NCBI GenBank assembly: GCA_964020155.1
Contig: OZ026558.1
Span: forward strand, 3,303,574 to 3,367,573
Direction: 5' to 3'
DNA: 64,000 nt
DNA from: Chondrilla cf. caribensis
Lineage: Eukaryota; Porifera; Demospongiae; Chondrillida; Chondrillidae
How positions within the stretch are numbered: the first letter of the stretch is position 1; every line of letters begins with the position of its first letter. Made by a program: the position numbers and the translations under genes. Positions 1-11,631 of this stretch are shown piece after piece. The notes under the pieces are model-generated. The model did no database searches. It saw only the letters and a program-made list of their open reading frames with translations, and was not told the origin of the DNA.

Positions 1-32
1 TGGTCCAGCAAAGACATATACGTATGGATTGA
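1..32 (+). CDS. 3' end of a 7TM-array gene (copy 0, partial)
   Basis: The first 32 bases encode the last residues of exon 2 of the seven-transmembrane family (LVQQRHIRMD, stop TGA at 30-32). They match the end of the copy finishing at 30724, and the following sequence matches the DNA after that copy. The rest of the gene lies left of the window, so nothing can be said about its integrity. It shows that the array continues upstream. Confidence 0.8.
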   Translation, partial: VQQRHIRMD

Positions 33-408
33 TACACGGCGTGTGACAGATTATTCTTATGATGCCGTATGTACATGTGTATGTATGTGTGTTTCTGCAT
101 ATGTATAATATATGTACGTATCTGTGTGAACCTTACATAGTTACAACATGCAATACACCATTATCACTTTCAAGCATTTACATTATTATAAAAATATTAG
201 TTGTACATTATTGGTAGGAAGTACATACATGCTGGAATGACTCTCATCATAATTATAATAATTTTTATTCTACATTACAGTATTATTGGCAATGTTAATT
301 ACTATAACAACTAGTACTATCACAGTATAATCAGTTAACATGTTATTATATGAACAATAGCTTATAATATAGTTTGAGAATAAAGTTATAAAGTCATAAT
401 TGATATAG
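33..408. other. 3' flank of copy 0, no gene seen
   Basis: AT-rich flank with TATGTA-type simple sequence. It is almost the same as 30725-31100 and resembles the flanks after 36755 and 22841. No open coding segment or RNA gene is visible. Confidence 0.6.
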
Positions 409-1074
409 TTAGTGTGGCAACTGGACATTGCCTTCACTGACTGCTAGCTGGATTGACTCTGGACCTCTAACTGCGTAGCCGGATTTCGAGCGGGCACCTC
501 TTATGCACAAGATAGCTGATCTCAATAGCGAGAAACTCAAGTGGCATCTCATCCATCCCATCACAATATGGTATGGCTGTTTTCTTTTGCTGGCTATTTG
601 GGAGGCTAAACGTTTGTAGAAAATGTTGGCTGCTTTTCCCATTCCTCCTGTCGTGCTAAAAACAAGTGGGGTGAAGGATCCATGTTCAATGTCACAGATT
701 TGCTGTTCGTACATTCTCTTCTTTGCTTTTTCATGGAAAGTGTATCGTGATGATAGTGGGTGCTGTCGGTTGGTTTGCGCGTTAGGGTTAAACACCTTTA
801 CGTCAAAAAATGCGCGTTGTTGTGGACAGCCCCAGAATCCTTTTGCTCTGATGTCCACTCTAGCTCCATCTTGTACATTTGTGCTGGCTAATCTCATCTG
901 CTCTCCTTCTAGTGGTGTCAGTTCCGGTTCCGTACACACATCAGAACATACTTCTGTCAGCACCCAATGAGTGGAAATGTATTTATTATATGGATTGGGG
1001 GATTGGGAATTATTTATATATCTATGAGCATAATATAATGATGGTAGAGTGAACAATATTATAATATTATACAT
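409..1074 (-). mobile_element. Truncated retroelement C-terminal nuclease-type domain
   Basis: The 221-residue minus-strand frame is open. From about residue 34 (ISTHWVLTEVC) onward it resembles the C-terminal domain found after reverse transcriptase in a group of invertebrate retroelements. The stretch GARVDIRAKGFWG followed by FFDVKVFNP has the D-x(n)-D-x-K layout of PD-(D/E)XK nucleases, and a later conserved block reads FTPLVFSTTGGMG. No reverse transcriptase lies upstream and the first 30 residues look like translated flank. I therefore read it as a 5'-truncated insertion, not a host gene. A nearly identical copy sits at 31101-31763 inside the duplicated segment. Confidence 0.7.
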
Positions 1075-1814
1075 GTAAAATACATCGCTACTGTAACTAA
1101 TACCACAACTGTAACTATAACTAGATTAATTGGATTTCAAGACAAAAACTGGTACAGTAACTATAACCAAAACTTAGGAATGGGCTATATGCTATAACTA
1201 AAACTGAAATTCTATTTTCCATCATCATGTAAATAACTATAACCATTACTAAAAAGGCTTGTGTTAGCTAAAACAACACTAATTCCAAATCAGCGATGTA
1301 TGCGTGTGTTTTTGTGTATTATGTGTGCACATAACAGTATCCTCATTTTATGTTTTCATATTTTGAAACTGATATTAAAACCATTGTACTGTTTGATGAA
1401 AGATGTACTCTTTCCTGCTTTGCCTAATTTGTATGGTGTTCAGGTTCCCCTGATGAGTATACAGAATACAGAATATGAGAATACATGAGTATTTGAAGGA
1501 TTATTACATTCAGAAAGATTATTACATTCAGGTACCATGTACGTATGTACTAATATGTGCCACTCTGTAAATGAAACTTTACTGTCAGCATCATGTCAGT
1601 ATCAGGATTATAAAGATATAACAATAACGTATGTACTATAATATTTACTGCCCTATATACCTATGAAACTCTACTGTTAATGTGATTTTATTGGCATAGC
1701 ATTATTATAATGTATAATATATAGTGAGTACTGTATGGACAGCTATAAATGACAGTGTGTACCACTGAATATCACTACTTTGTCGGTATACTGGTGTGGT
1801 GTTACTAGAACAAT
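1075..1814. other. Upstream region of copy 1: conserved block and promoter
   Basis: No gene. It holds AACTATAAC-rich degenerate repeats (1080-1250), the conserved upstream block of the array (about 1352-1457), and a promoter-like stretch with TATAAAT at 1744-1750 followed by the palindrome CAGTG-N5-CACTG at 1753-1767, about 70 bases before the ATG of copy 1. Confidence 0.55.
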
Positions 1815-2363
1815 ATGTTCACCCTATCCCTGTCTGTGGTGCTCTCCATTGCCGTCAATGTCTTTACTCTGGGAGAGAGAGTACAGGAACACAGCAAGTG
1901 TCTGTCTACCTTGAAAGACATCCAAGAGGCCTATTTCAAGGGAGACTACTATCCTACTGATGTGGAGAATTCTGTATTTGATCTTGATATAATCCATAGA
2001 TATCAGAGGGGAGTAGCTATAGCTAGCGGATTTTACCGTCTAACTTACAAATCTCAAGATGGCAATATCTAGCTCTAATACTAACTCGGATGACTTCAAG
2101 CAGTGCTGTTACCCTGACAAAGACAACAATAGTTGTGTCATGATTGTAATTCTCAACTCTCCAGTGTTCACCATACTTCATCCACTATTCCTACATTACT
2201 TCTTACTTCCAAAAATCTTTCCATTGTATTACAAGGAGGTGTACCTGTTGCTAGCCCAAAGTATAGTGAAAGTTCTTTTGCTGTGATGTCATGGAACTTG
2301 CCTCCGGTTTGTGACAATGCCTCAAGTAATATTAAACGCTCTCTTGTGTACTTTACTGAACTC
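1815..2363 (+). pseudogene. 7TM-array exon 1, copy 1 (frameshifted, no exon 2)
   Basis: The ATG at 1815 starts the family signal peptide and ectodomain. Compared with intact copies there is a 4-bp insertion around 2070, giving TAG at 2070-2072, and a 4-bp deletion around 2215 that restores the original frame. The frame then runs through the WNLPPVCDNASSN block to a donor-like site at 2364. No exon 2 follows before copy 2 begins, so a full receptor cannot be made. Copies 3 (10646) and 8 (32504) carry the same paired lesions, so the damage predates their separation. The promoter palindrome and TATA box are still present. Confidence 0.85.
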
Positions 2364-2439
2364 GTACGTATGTTCATACTGTGTTTGTATACATGATATT
2401 GTGTGTTTAGTGCACTTTACACCTATTGTGGTGTGTGCA

Positions 2440-3085
2440 TGTATGCTCTCCCACGATGAGCAGACAAATATTCAAAATTTATTGCTGTTCACCACAGCCT
2501 CCCCACACATGTGGCACATCATAGCATGAATACTTTACACATACACCCTCCTTTGCATGTACACCCTCCTGGAGGTGCTACAGACCTGTTGGTAACCAAT
2601 AATATTATATTTTGTCCTCATTTACCGTGATCCAGTGTCCATCTGTTATAGCTATCCATATTTATAATATTTTATAGTTATCACACTTTTCTATGTATGT
2701 ATGGGTACTATTGGTCACCACAGGCTACCATGTCCATGTCACATAGCGAATTAAAACAATATTAATACTGATCCATGTACACCCTCCTGGAGATGTTGAG
2801 GACCGGGTGGTGGCCAACAAGGTATTCTAATGCTGACCACTACAACCACTCCAGTGTATGTGATATGTATAATAATACATGTACAATTGTATTCACACTA
2901 TAATATGTATATATGCATTTGAGTGTATGCATGAATGTACACAATAGTTATTCCTACATTTCCTATTGTAGATGTTGAAATTGGCATTGGAATCATACCA
3001 TTGCATGCATTTTGTCCTCTTGCAGACTGTTGAGGGAACTCACTCATAAGTTTACATTTTGTGCAGCCGTTTCAATGTACTTTTT
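2440..3085. repeat. Dispersed repeat R1 (array spacer repeat)
   Basis: A degenerate block beginning near CTCTCCCAC and ending near CTCATAAGTTTACATT. Internally it repeats a motif like CACCCTCCTGGAGGTGCTA. Related blocks lie at about 9270-10035, 26227-26965, 33138-33795 and 38519-39310, with pieces at 11277-11470 and 20345-20420. All sit upstream of an exon 1 copy, so R1 appears to be part of the duplicated array unit. No coding capacity is seen. Confidence 0.7.
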
Positions 3086-3164
3086 GTGAATATTATATCA
3101 TTATTTTAAATTTGATATTTTTCATCCCAACTGATGTGTGAATATATTAATGTTTTGTGTATTA

Positions 3165-3751
3165 CAGTGAAACCCCTCTAAACCGAACACCCCTGGGACA
3201 AATAAAAATTTAATGTTCACTTTAGAGGGGTTTTCAGATTAGTGAAGTTCCACATATTTCTCAGATAGCAAACATTGCATTATTAAAATTGTTGTGATAC
3301 ATCAACACACAATGGCTAGAAGTAGAATAGTATCGCCATTACAAACATGTTAGAAGAAAGGAACGAAACTTATGTAAAATTCAACTCAAAAAAAACAGTG
3401 GATTTTCCAACCCCCGAACTTTTCACTTAATGTCTTTAGAGTTGGCTTAATTTTATAAACATGGGACCATTCTACCCTTCTTCGTTTTGGAGCTGGTTCT
3501 GACATGAACAATAACACTAACGTTCACACTTCGACAGCTGCAGATTGGACATTCGGTTTACAAAGATTGATTTATATACTAAGTTGGGTTTTGGGACCCA
3601 AACTTCTGTTTGGTTTTCGGAATACAGAGTTTCCGGTTTAGAAAGGTTATTTTGTAACACATGTAATAGGTAATAACTCGGGACTTGAAAAAATATTTGA
3701 TTTACAGAGAATTCCGGATTACTGCGGGTTCGATTTAAAGGGGTTTTACTG
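3165..3751. mobile_element. 587-bp MITE with pogo/Tc1-like inverted ends
   Basis: The left end CAGTGAAACCCCTCTAAACC and the right end (reverse complement CAGTAAAACCCCTTTAAATC) form a terminal inverted repeat of about 26 bp with few mismatches, flanked by TA on both sides. This fits a non-autonomous Tc1/mariner or pogo-type DNA transposon. No transposase frame is present. A second copy at 33882-34467 sits at the same place in the segmental duplication, and a broken piece is at 11477-11631. Confidence 0.8.
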
Positions 3752-4031
3752 TATATAACAGTATATCCTTATTTAATTTTTCTCATATTTTGAAACTGAT
3801 ATTTAAACCATTGCACTGTTTGGTGAAAGATGTACTTTTTCCTACTTTGCCTAATTTGCAAGGTTTTTAGGTTCCCCTGATCATCACGAGTAATTTGAAG
3901 GTTTATTACATTCAGGTACATATGTATGTACTAATATTGAAACTCTACTGTTAATATGATATAAATTATTATGATTACATAGGCATAATTATTATAATGC
4001 ATGATATTATAGTGAGTACTGTATAAGCAGC

Positions 4032-4055
4032 TATATATGACAGTGTGTGTCACTG
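4032..4055 (+). promoter_or_regulatory. Promoter-like TATA box and palindrome, copy 2
   Basis: TATATAT at 4032-4038 is followed by CAGTG-N5-CACTG at 4041-4055, about 62-85 bases before the ATG at 4117. The same arrangement is kept before every exon 1 that retains its upstream region. Confidence 0.5.
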
Positions 4056-4830
4056 AATCTTAGTTTGAATCACTAACATATTTGTCGGTATACTGGTGTG
4101 GTGTTACTGGAACAATATGTTCACCCTATCCCTGTCTGTGGTGCTCTCCATTGCTGTCAACGTCTTCACTTTGAGAGAGAGAGTTCAGGAACACAGCAAG
4201 TGTCTGTCTACCTTGAAAGACATCCAAGAGGCCTATCTCAGGGGAGACTACTATCCTACTGATGTGGAGAATTCTGTATTTGATCTTGATATAATCCATA
4301 GATATCAGAATGGAGTAGCTATAACTAGCGGATTTTACCGTTTAACTTACAAATCTCAAGATGGGAATATCTCTCATACTAACTTGGATGACTTCAGGAA
4401 GTGCTGTTACCCTGACAGAGACAACAGTAGCTGTGTCATGATTGTAATTTTCAACTCTCCAGTGTTCACCATTCTTCATCCACTACTCCTACACTACTTC
4501 TCAATTGCAAGAAATCTTCTTTCCATTGTGTTACACGGAGATGCACCTGGTTCTGGCACACGTGGAAGTTCATTTGGTGTAACATGTTGGAACTTGCCTC
4601 CAGTTTGTGACAATGCCTCAAGTAATGTTGAACACTCCCTTGTGTACTTTACTGAACAGGTACTTATGTTCATACTGGGTTTGTATACATGACATTGTGT
4701 GCAATGTTTACTGAACTTTACACCTACTGTTGTGTGTATGTATGTATGTCTGTGTATATTTATGTGTTACATATTTTTTGTGTTGTACATGTGTGCATGT
4801 ACATATGTACTGTTGTGAGTTTGTATAATG

Positions 4831-5327
4831 CAGTAGAAACTCCTTAAGGCAGACTATAAGGGACTCACAAAGTCAGTTCTTGTTATTTGATCTTCTTATC
4901 AGTGTTTGCTTACTATGTGTACAACAAATCAAATAGCTAATGCTCAAAAATTGGTTTGATTTGATTTCATTTGATTTGAAATCTTATTTAATGTGGGGAA
5001 GCCTTTAGCCTTGAAGGCTACTTTTCAAGGCATCCACAAATACACGAATCAATACAACAACTAAACACATACAAACAGAGATTGCAGACAATGTCTAATA
5101 CATAGTTTGGTGGCCTTGGTCTTTGCATCTTCCCTTCCCATGTGTTGGTAGGGGGGTGCAAAGAAAAAAACTCATAAATCATCAGCAGTGTCAGGAATGG
5201 AACCAGGGGCCCTTCATTTGGTATAGCGTCATCCTCCTCATCAGCCACCAGCACCCCCCCCCCGAACATTGGTTTTTGTTAAGCAAAAATTTGTCTCAAG
5301 GGTACTTGTCTTAATGAGGTTCCACTG
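4831..5327. mobile_element. Intronic MITE of copy 2, interrupted by a SINE
   Basis: The ends CAGTAGAAACTCCTTAAG and, reverse-complemented, CAGTGGAACCTCATTAAG form an inverted repeat typical of small pogo-like MITEs. In other copies the uninterrupted element is about 175-179 bp (16978-17152, 21617-21791, 29447-29625, 38199-38373). Here it is enlarged by the SINE at 4958-5267. Its presence in the same intron position in most copies means it inserted before the array expanded. Confidence 0.75.
4958..5267 (-). mobile_element. tRNA-derived SINE with target-site duplication
   Basis: Read on the minus strand there is an A-box-like TGGCTGATGAGG (5236-5247) and, 43 bases later, a B-box-like GGTTCCATTCC (5194-5204). 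These are RNA polymerase III promoter elements with tRNA spacing. The tail is a simple AAATCAAATG-type repeat. ATTGGTTT flanks the element on both sides (4950-4957 and 5268-5275). The copy 7 intron has the same sequence with one ATTGGTTT and no insert, so it is an empty site. Confidence 0.75.
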
Positions 5328-6427
5328 TATGACATTGTACAATCATTATTATTGTAGCATTATTATATAAACAGGATTACTGTGACATGCGTAGCAATCA
5401 GTTTAAATGTTATCACTTTTCAATTCAGTTAATTAACATATTATTTTCTGCAGTTTGAAGAACTGGCTAAGTCGAGTCATTCTGTAAGCTCCATGACCGG
5501 CTATCACAGATTTGTTTCTGGAATTTGGAAGGATCAAGGATTTTGCAATGATTGGTTCAGGAATTGTTGGAAAAAGTACATAATGATATTACTTCCTGCT
5601 GCCATTTTATTCACGATTGGGCCCCTCACTCTTCTGCTACTCAACAAACACAAATCATACTTAAAAGCTGTCACAAAACACTCCAGATTTGCTAACCACT
5701 TCCTGTATTCTGTAATGATGACCAGTGTGCTAGGAGCTCTATGCATGTACACCAGTCTGGTCTTGGGTGTTCATGGCTTCTCAAAAATTCTCTTTTCTGA
5801 CAAACATTACAATCCTGAACTCTTTCAGAGTGATGTTGTAGTTGGTGTGAGTTCTGTTTCCATGCTTGCTGTTGCCATAGTAACACAGTTTCCCTTTGTT
5901 TTCTACTACTTCTGGAAGCATTTCTCTTCCAACACAACCAAACCATTGATCAGAGTGGTGACATGTGTTGGTTGGTGTTGGGTTGTTGTGTTTGTGAAAA
6001 TCTTGTCTTTCTACACCATCCACCTTTTGATTTTATTGATGGTCAATCCAGTGATTTCTGTCATTGAAACTTGCCTGACACTTTCCTTCCTCCTAACTGT
6101 CATGATGATCCTCTTGTCCATCTTCACTTGTTGTCAACCTCCTTATTGTTCTATCGCAAAATGCAGTAAGCTCTTACTTGGATTTTCATTTGGAGTCTCA
6201 CTGCAGATATGTCGTTGTATTTACTTACAGAACTGTATAGTAGTTTGGAGGCTCCCAACACTCATGGGGTGAATGTGGTCGGTGCCATCTTTTCGCTTGC
6301 TTCTTCAACCATTCTCTCCACATTCGTTTACTTCATGAAGATGTACGTCCAGCAGACGATCAGAGGAGAAATTAATTTACCTGAGCTTCAGCAACTGGTC
6401 CAGTACAGACGTATGCGTATGGATTGA

Positions 6428-7039
6428 TGCACCACGTGTGACAGATTAGACATATAATGCCATATGCACGTGTGTATATGTGTGTATACAATTGTACATA
6501 TCTGTGTGAACATGCATAGTTACAACATGCAGTACACAGATATGTACATTTATTTCAGCATTATTTCTAAGAATTTACATAATAATAATAGTTATTTCTA
6601 TTATTGGTATAGTGAGTACATGCTGGAATGACTCTCATTATCATATATTATTTTGTATTACAGTATTATTAGCATTCCTAGTTAAAATAACAACTGTCTC
6701 AGTATAACCAATAATAATAATTATATGTACAAATCACTATACATAATAACATTATAATCGTAATAATAATGATAATATTTTGTATTTATGTACCTGTATA
6801 CCAAATAATTATAAGACTTCATGTTCAATATAAGCATACTTCTTTTGAATAGGAATTTTCAATAATCTGTTACAGTTATATCAGTTCACCATAAATACGA
6901 ATGCATCTATTATTATGTATATTATTGAAATTAATCTAAAATATAATATTTATATACATTATATTATTAATAGAAATTTGAGCATATACACGAAAAGTGC
7001 AGTGATATAATAATTATAAGTAATACTATAATTATTGAT
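6428..7039. other. 3' flank of copy 2, no gene seen
   Basis: AT-rich sequence with ATAATAATT runs. Its first 200 bases resemble the 3' flanks of the other array copies. No open segment or structured RNA was noticed. Confidence 0.5.
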
Positions 7040-7690
7040 TGTATAATATATTAATTCTTTTTGTTTATGGATCCCTATATCTTGAACAAAGAGGTATATT
7101 GTCTTGTATAGCTTTGTATGATTATGTAACTTTGATTGATTTGGATGTAACTTGATAACCTAGTAGATATAGAGCTCATAGATATAGATGGCTAATTGGA
7201 GCTCATTTATACAGTTCAAATGACATAGTATGCTCATTAAAATAGATAGAAGGAAAATATGACATAATATTATACTAATGATGGGAAATTCCTCTAAGAA
7301 CATTACTCATCAAAATTGAGTGTTAAGACGTTTAACTATGATTTTCAAGCTGTTCTGTTATTGAAACATTTAAAGTACTATTATGTGTGTGTAGGTTTAC
7401 ATACAAAATGCTGGAGTCTTGCAAAATTGCTGGCAGGCACATGATATTATTGGGATATGGGAACATGATACAGTGAATGTGACAGGGAATGGCTGGTTCC
7501 ATGCATATAGCATGTCCTGTGACTGTGCCTAGTGAGTAGTGAGGAATTGTATATAAAGTTTGGCAAGAATCAATAATCATGAGTGTTTTCAACCAGACAA
7601 GCAAAAAAACTGAGTCACTGACGTCACGTTTCCACGTTGCACTAGGAATTTACATTCACATTTTTGCTTTGTGTGCTATGGTGCTATGCT
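7040..7690. repeat. Dispersed repeat R2, copy 1
   Basis: The block begins ATTGATTGTATAA...TTTATGGATCC and ends near GTGTTTTCAACCAG and GTGCTATGGTGCTATG. Related copies are at 19505-20035, 24010-24430 and 47570-48000. Two of those lie close behind fragments of retroelement nuclease domains, so R2 may be the 3' tail of such elements. This copy lacks the central part that holds the hammerhead-like motif. Confidence 0.6.
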
Positions 7691-8139
7691 GTGTGTTTCA
7701 AAGGGAAATGAGCCAACCTTTGGACCTGAGCCATGATCCAAAATTCTAAATTCAAAATGGCAATTTGGATCTAACCTTTACTGCCTAGCTATTTCAATTT
7801 AGTTTCTAATTTAAATTCAATAAGGCAGTTTGATTCTGAGCTACCCCAGACTGCTGTCCACACAGATTAATTCAAAATGGCAGTTTTGATCTAATCCAAG
7901 GCTTCAGGTGAAGCCATTGACCACAACAACAGTTGAACTGTTTTCTGTTAACATTCATTAACACCCCAAATCCAACCAAAGATAATAGCCCTATTATGTT
8001 CTTCCTCAAACGACCACTGTGAACACAGTTTGACCTATACTGTACCCAAGAGTTGAACACCAATACCAATACAAACCACACAGATTGCCTCCCAAGCAGC
8101 CGAACAAGGCACCTTTACCACTGGGGAGTGACTTATAGT
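7691..8139. other. Low-complexity spacer before a gypsy remnant
   Basis: Contains a short imperfect repeat around ATTCAAAATGGCA (7746, 7870). No convincing coding sequence. Confidence 0.4.
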
Positions 8140-8280
8140 ACGAGAATTACAAGTCAAAGATCATTGAGACCAGCATCAGTACAGGAACCTACAGGACCCA
8201 CATCCTATCAAATTCAACTGGAATCAGGAGAAATCTGGAGATGCCATGTGGATTATGTACAGGAATTAGGAACTCCATGA
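8140..8280 (+). mobile_element. Ty3/gypsy integrase C-terminal remnant
   Basis: The frame ending at 8280 contains TGPTSYQIQLESGEIW followed by RCHVDYVQEL. This resembles the GPY/F module at the very C-terminus of Ty3/gypsy retrotransposon integrases, where a GPxSY strand is followed by a charged strand ending in RHVD. Nothing upstream looks like protease, reverse transcriptase or integrase core. It is a 5'-truncated relic, and the start given is where similarity becomes visible. Confidence 0.6.
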
Positions 8281-8934
8281 AGTCAATGAAGCCATTCAAC
8301 CCATGACAATATTAGGATGGTAGGGGCCGAATGACATTGTTACATGCTTTTCTTTCCATGAAGCCTCAAATGAATTGTGTGAAGCAATCACTCTCCTGTG
8401 CAAGAGACTATACTATGTACTGATTATATGTTGATTCTGCTGGGCTTGAGACCCTCATCGCAAATATTTCATACCTAAGGTATTGGCTGTGTGATATTGT
8501 AAATACACTATATGTACTAACTGATCATGACATATTGTATATTGTGGTTTTCAATAATTAATATTCTTCATTCATAGTAGATGCAATTGCAAACCATATT
8601 TTGACACACTAAAGAGGAACTAGCAGCAAAGTTTTCTATCTACCCATTTTATGTCATACATTTCTATATCAGGTTTGAACCCCTTTGATACGGCAACCCC
8701 GGTACCATATGATCACAGTTTTGAGTGATCCAACGACCCCAATGAAAGTCATACCTTTCAAGTCTTTTTTTCTCTTTCAGTTCTTATTTCGTTTGTGATA
8801 ATGCTTGCTTTTCTCTGGACATGCAGTCAAAGTGCAGTTGCTAGTGGTAATCAAAATCACTGTGACCAAGTAAATTACTGAGTCTTGGTAAAAGAAAACA
8901 ACTGAACCGAACTGATTCTATCATGGTGACGACT
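8281..8934. other. Intergenic, no gene seen
   Basis: Follows the gypsy remnant and may include eroded LTR sequence, but no matching LTR pair was found by eye. No coding frame of note. Confidence 0.35.
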
Positions 8935-9115
8935 TCATAATAATAACGAGCCAATCCAGTGGAGGTGCATGGAATATAGTCTTCAAATTATCTCAAATGG
9001 TATGGTTAGCTAGACCTGTGGCTATCCTGTCTCCGGTGGCGGGGTCACTCACAGCCATTTCAACATTCTGTCGGCCTATAGCCAAATTGTAGATTTAGTT
9101 ATCATTACTTACAGC
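8935..9115. repeat. Dispersed repeat R3, copy 1
   Basis: About 180 bp around GCTAGACCTGTGGCTATC and CAGCCATTTCAACATTCT, closely matching 25375-25560 in the same orientation. Noncoding; probably an eroded transposable element. Confidence 0.6.
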
Positions 9116-9269
9116 ATGTTTATTCGTTTATTCACTAAAACATTATCTCCCAAATAAACTATCAATATCTGAGGTTACAGCCTTGCCTTACTCTGCAGCC
9201 TTTGAAAATGATTCAAGTAAACCTTGGGAAGTCAATACTGTAATTAATAATAACACATTAATCTCAAGA

Positions 9270-10035
9270 CAATGCTCTCCCATAGTGACCAGCCATTAGA
9301 ATTTTATTGTTGGTCACCACAGCCTAGCCACTTTACATGTGGGACATCAGAGCATGAATTGTTTGCATGTACACACACCCTCCTAGTGGCACTACAGACC
9401 TGTTGGTTACCAACAATATTATGTATTTTGCCCTCATTTAACATGACCCAGTGTCCATCTGATACATATTATATAACTACCCATATTTATATATTTATCA
9501 TACTTTTGTATGTATGGGTATACTATTATGTTGGGGACCAGACAGGTAATTTGGCATTTCATACTGGTTACCACAGACTGCCATATCACATAGCACAAAA
9601 TTGATTTTGATGCATGCACACCTTCCTGGATGTGCTAAGCGGTGACCAGTGTGCAAGAAAATTAGAAATTATTTTAATTGCCTCTGATCACCACGTCCTC
9701 TCCAGTATTCATGTGATGATCATAGCACAACTACTGATTCATGTACACCCTGCTAGAGGTGCTAAGGACCTGGTAGCAACCAATACGTTATTCCAATGCT
9801 GACCACTACAATCTCTCCAGTATGTATGGTATGTATAATAATATATACATATATATGCAATTGTATGCACACTGTATGTGTATGTATATACCAGTATATG
9901 TATTTGTGTGTATGCATGAATGTACACACGACAGTTATTCCTACATTTCCTTTTGTAAATGTGGAAATTGACATTGGAATCATACTATTGCATGCATTTT
10001 GTCCTCTTGTAGACTGTTAGGGAAATTCACTTATG
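9270..10035. repeat. Dispersed repeat R1, copy upstream of copy 3
   Basis: Same block as at 2440-3085. It includes the CTCCTGGAGGTGCTAAGG-type internal motifs and a pyrimidine tract before GTAAATGTGG. No coding value. Confidence 0.65.
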
Positions 10036-10159
10036 GGATACCCTTTGCATGTACATGTTTGGGAACGTTATTATAAATTTGATTTATTTCATTCCAACTC
10101 AGTGATGTGTGCATATTATGCTTTTGTGTACTACATAACAGCACCCTCATGTTATTTTT

Positions 10160-10280
10160 TCATATTTTGATATTAAAACTGATATTTTAAAACCACTGCA
10201 CTGTTTGGTGAAAGATGTACTTTTTCCTAGCTGCTTTGCCTAATTCATGCATTGTGTTCAGGCTACCCTGATGAGTATAC
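10160..10280 (+). repeat. Conserved upstream block of array units
   Basis: About 100 bp starting near ATATTTTGATATTAAAACTG and ending near GTGTTCAGG. Versions occur about 240-460 bases before most exon 1 ATGs (near 1352, 3788, 20060, 20545, 27055, 32041, 34498, 37707 and 39395). The end reads TTCAG|GTTACC, so it could be an untranslated exon with a donor, a distal control element, or simply duplicated sequence. Reading frame is not kept among copies, so I do not call it coding. Confidence 0.45.
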
Positions 10281-11276
10281 AGAATACAGAATATGAAAAT
10301 ACATTTTGAAAGATTATTACATTCAGAAAGATTACATTCAGGTACCATGTACGTATGTACTAATATGTGCCACACCAATGAACAAATGAAACAGTACTGT
10401 CAGCATCATGTCAGTATCAGGATTATAAAGATATAACAATAACGTATGTACTATAATATTTACCGCCCTATATACCTATGAAACTCTACTGTTAAAATAA
10501 TATATAAAAAATATTTTGATTATAACATAGGCATAACATTATTATAATATAGTGAGTACTGTATGGACAGCTATAAATGACAGTGTGACCACTGAATATC
10601 ACTACATACTTTGTCGGTATACTGGTGTGGTGTTACTAGAACAATATGTTCACCCTATCCCTGCCTGTGATGCTCTCCATTGTTGTCAACGTCTTCACTT
10701 TGGGAGAGAGAGTAGAGGAACACAACAAGTGTCTGTCCACCTTGAAAGACATCCAAGAGGCCTATCTCAGGGGAGACTACTATCCAACTGATGTGGAGAA
10801 TTTTGTAATTGATCTTGATATAATCCATAGATATCAGAGGGGAGTGGCTATAACTATCGGATTTTACCGTCTAACTTACAAATCTCAAGGTGGCAATATC
10901 TAACTCTCATACTAATTTGGATGACTTCAAGAAGTGCTGTTACCCTGACAAAGACAACAATAGTTGTATCATGATTGTAATTGTCAACATTCCAGTGTTC
11001 ACCATTCTTTATCCACAATTCCTACATTACTTCTTACTTCCAAAAATCTTTCCATTGTGTTACAAGGAGGTGTACCTGTTGCTAGCCCAAAGTCTAGTGA
11101 AAGGTCTATTGCTGTGACGTGATGGAACTTGTCTCCGGTTTGTGACAATGCCTCAAGTATTATTAAACACTCCCTTGTGTACTTTACTGAACTGATACGT
11201 ATGTTCATACTGTGTTTGTATACATGATATTGTGTGTTTCGTGAACTTTACACCTATTGTGGTGTGTGCATGTATG

Positions 11277-11470
11277 CACCCCCACGATGAGCAGACAAAT
11301 ATTCAAATTTTATTGCTGTTCACCACAGCCTCCCCACTGCACACGTGGCACATCATAGCACAAATATTTTACATGGAGGTGCTACAGACCTGTTGGTAAC
11401 CAACAATGTTATATTTTGTCCCCATTTACCGTGACCCATTGTCCATATGTTATAGCTATCCATATTTATA
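11277..11470. repeat. Dispersed repeat R1, partial copy
   Basis: Shortened R1 block (CCACGATGAGCAGAC to GTTATAGCTATCC) placed right after the broken exon 1 of copy 3, as in copies 1 and 8. Confidence 0.55.
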
Positions 11471-11476
11471 ATATTA

Positions 11477-11631
11477 TAACACTAACGTTCACACTTCGAC
11501 AGCTGCAGATTGCACATTCAGTTTACAAAGGTTGATTTATATACTAAATTGTGTTTTGGGACCCAAACTTCCGTTTGGTTTTCGGAATGCAGGGCTTCCA
11601 GTTTAGAAAGGTTATTTTGTAACACATGTAA
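11477..11631. mobile_element. Broken MITE piece fused to 7TM exon 2
   Basis: About 155 bp match the right half of the MITE at 3165-3751 (from ACACTAACGTTCACACTTCG to AACACATGTAAT). The terminal inverted repeat is missing. The sequence switches directly into the TM7 coding part of exon 2, marking a deletion breakpoint. Confidence 0.75.

Larger units (their letters stand above)
1..4100 (+). repeat. Segmental duplication, left copy
   Basis: This stretch is nearly identical by eye to 30694-34815. It holds, in the same order, the end of a 7TM exon 2, the minus-strand nuclease fragment, pseudogene copy 1, dispersed repeat R1 and a MITE. The coordinate offset drifts only from about 30689 to 30717, so indels are few. 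Similarity falls to ordinary paralogue level inside the next exon 1 (4117), which suggests a boundary close to 4100. Confidence 0.85.
4117..6427 (+). pseudogene. 7TM-array gene copy 2 (late 2-bp frameshift)
   Basis: Exon 1 is 4117-4659 (181 codons, phase 0, donor CAG|GTACTT). Exon 2 starts at 5454 after CTGCAG. The ectodomain and the first five membrane segments are open. Around 6175-6190, two extra bases shift the frame, giving a stop at 6270-6272. The remaining helices and tail continue in another frame to the stop at 6425-6427. The product would lose the last two helices and the tail. Everything else, including the signal peptide, Cys pattern and glycosylation sites, looks functional, so the damage is recent or a sequence error. 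Its intron carries a MITE with a SINE inside. Confidence 0.85.

Noticed and set aside
1261..1488. ORFs with KLILKPLHCLVKDVLFPALP at 1261, 1950-type, 19965, 20447 and 31950.
   Set aside because: They are translations of the conserved upstream block. Frames and stops are not kept between copies, so coding is not supported.
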